5,183 bases of DNA from Gammaproteobacteria bacterium (lineage in GTDB: Bacteria > Pseudomonadota > Gammaproteobacteria > Steroidobacterales > Steroidobacteraceae), in contig PMNQ01000197.1 of NCBI GenBank assembly GCA_003162555.1, positions 1 through 5,183 of the forward strand, written 5' to 3'. A model generated the notes under the pieces. The model saw only the letters and a list, made by a program, of their open reading frames with translations. It was not told the DNA's origin and did not search any database. This document shows positions 4,822 to 5,183 of the stretch, in pieces. Position numbers and translations under genes: made by a program. Position 1 is the stretch's first letter. Every line of letters begins with the position of its first letter.

Positions 4822-5183
4822 ATGAAGAGAATGCTTATCAATGCAACTCAGCAGGAAGAGTTGCGCGTCGCACTGGTTGACGGCCAGAAGTTATACGACC
4901 TATCGATCGAGATACCGTCCAAGGAACAGAAGAAAGCCAATATCTACAAGGCGCGCATCTCGCGCGTCGAGCAGTCGCTCGAGGCCTGCTTCGTCGATTA
5001 CGGCGCCGCACGCCACGGTTTCCTGCCGCTGAAGGAAATCTCCAAGGAATACTTCAAGGGCCAGTCTGCGGGCGGGCGGATGAACATCCGCGAGCTGGTC
5101 AGCGAAGGCCAGGAACTGCTGGTGCAGGTCGAGAAGGAAGAACGCGGCACCAAGGGTGCAGCGCTCACCACCTTCATCAGCCT
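4822..5183 (+). CDS. rne: Ribonuclease E, N-terminal fragment (runs off the window)
   Basis: RNase E is the essential endoribonuclease of mRNA turnover and rRNA/tRNA processing and the scaffold of the degradosome. The visible 120 complete codons match E. coli RNase E closely from the first residue: [20 protein letters not shown], then GQKLYDL, the S1-domain segment [19 protein letters not shown] with Phe57 and Phe67 (RNA-contact positions in E. coli), HGFLPLKEI and ending [16 protein letters not shown]. It is one residue shorter than E. coli in the loop near residue 85. RNase G is excluded by this N-terminus. The start is ATG at 4822, by homology. The AGGGA at 4814-4818 is only 3 bases away; a second in-frame ATG at 4831 would be 12 bases from it, so spacing is poor for both. 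The gene has no stop in the window because the catalytic remainder and C-terminal scaffold lie to the right. Confidence 0.97.
   Translation, partial: MKRMLINATQQEELRVALVDGQKLYDLSIEIPSKEQKKANIYKARISRVEQSLEACFVDYGAARHGFLPLKEISKEYFKGQSAGGRMNIRELVSEGQELLVQVEKEERGTKGAALTTFIS

Noticed and set aside
4695..4880. Possible upstream frame overlapping the rne start (61 codons)
   Set aside because: No ribosome binding site and a poor protein-like composition; the rne frame accounts for the overlap.

Overview
The window carries a core gene block that looks gammaproteobacterial, joined at its left end to a piece of mutY that may not belong to it. The DNA is GC-rich with strong G/C bias at third codon positions. 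From right to left, the genes are the 5' end of rne (+), rluC (-), a maf/yceF gene (+), then yceD, rpmF and fabH (all -). This is the mirror image of the E. coli order rne / rluC / yceF / yceD-rpmF-plsX-fabH, including strand orientation, except that plsX is missing between rpmF and fabH. The protein sequences and this synteny suggest a high-GC gammaproteobacterium, perhaps of the Xanthomonadales/Nevskiales type; that narrower placement is inference.

Layout. Positions 1-92 hold two short heptamer tandem arrays that are near-complements of each other; the second runs into the TTG start of mutY. Positions 92 to about 710 encode a convincing N-terminal MutY catalytic domain with its Fe-S cluster. 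Then, with no stop codon, the mutY frame runs into the antisense strand of fabH. Likewise the fabH frame (from 1845 leftward) passes the usual FabH C-terminus at about 892, continues through about 170 bases of well-biased coding sequence, and then runs on as antisense of mutY to 433. Both genes lose their natural ends at one seam near 700-725. The last fifth of fabH also differs from the rest in codon choice and in family-typical residues. A genomic rearrangement or a chimeric assembly are the two explanations to separate.

Positions 1845-2689 hold fabH, rpmF and yceD, closely spaced on the minus strand and probably one transcription unit linking ribosome supply (L32) to the start of fatty acid synthesis. 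Maf/YceF (2722-3324) is divergent from yceD and convergent with rluC, overlapping it by 47 bases. RluC (3278-4372) is a 23S rRNA pseudouridine synthase with a basic C-terminal tail. Positions 4373-4821 are non-coding. They hold a good sigma70-type promoter (TTGTTT, 17 bases, TATACT) and a predicted leader of about 397 nt with several small hairpins, in front of the RNase E gene (4822 to the window edge). This resembles the long autoregulatory 5' UTR of E. coli rne.

I found no mobile element, CRISPR array, tRNA or rRNA, and no gene cluster suggesting an undescribed system. The points worth a second look are the mutY/fabH seam, the unusual fabH 3' end, and the structured rne leader.
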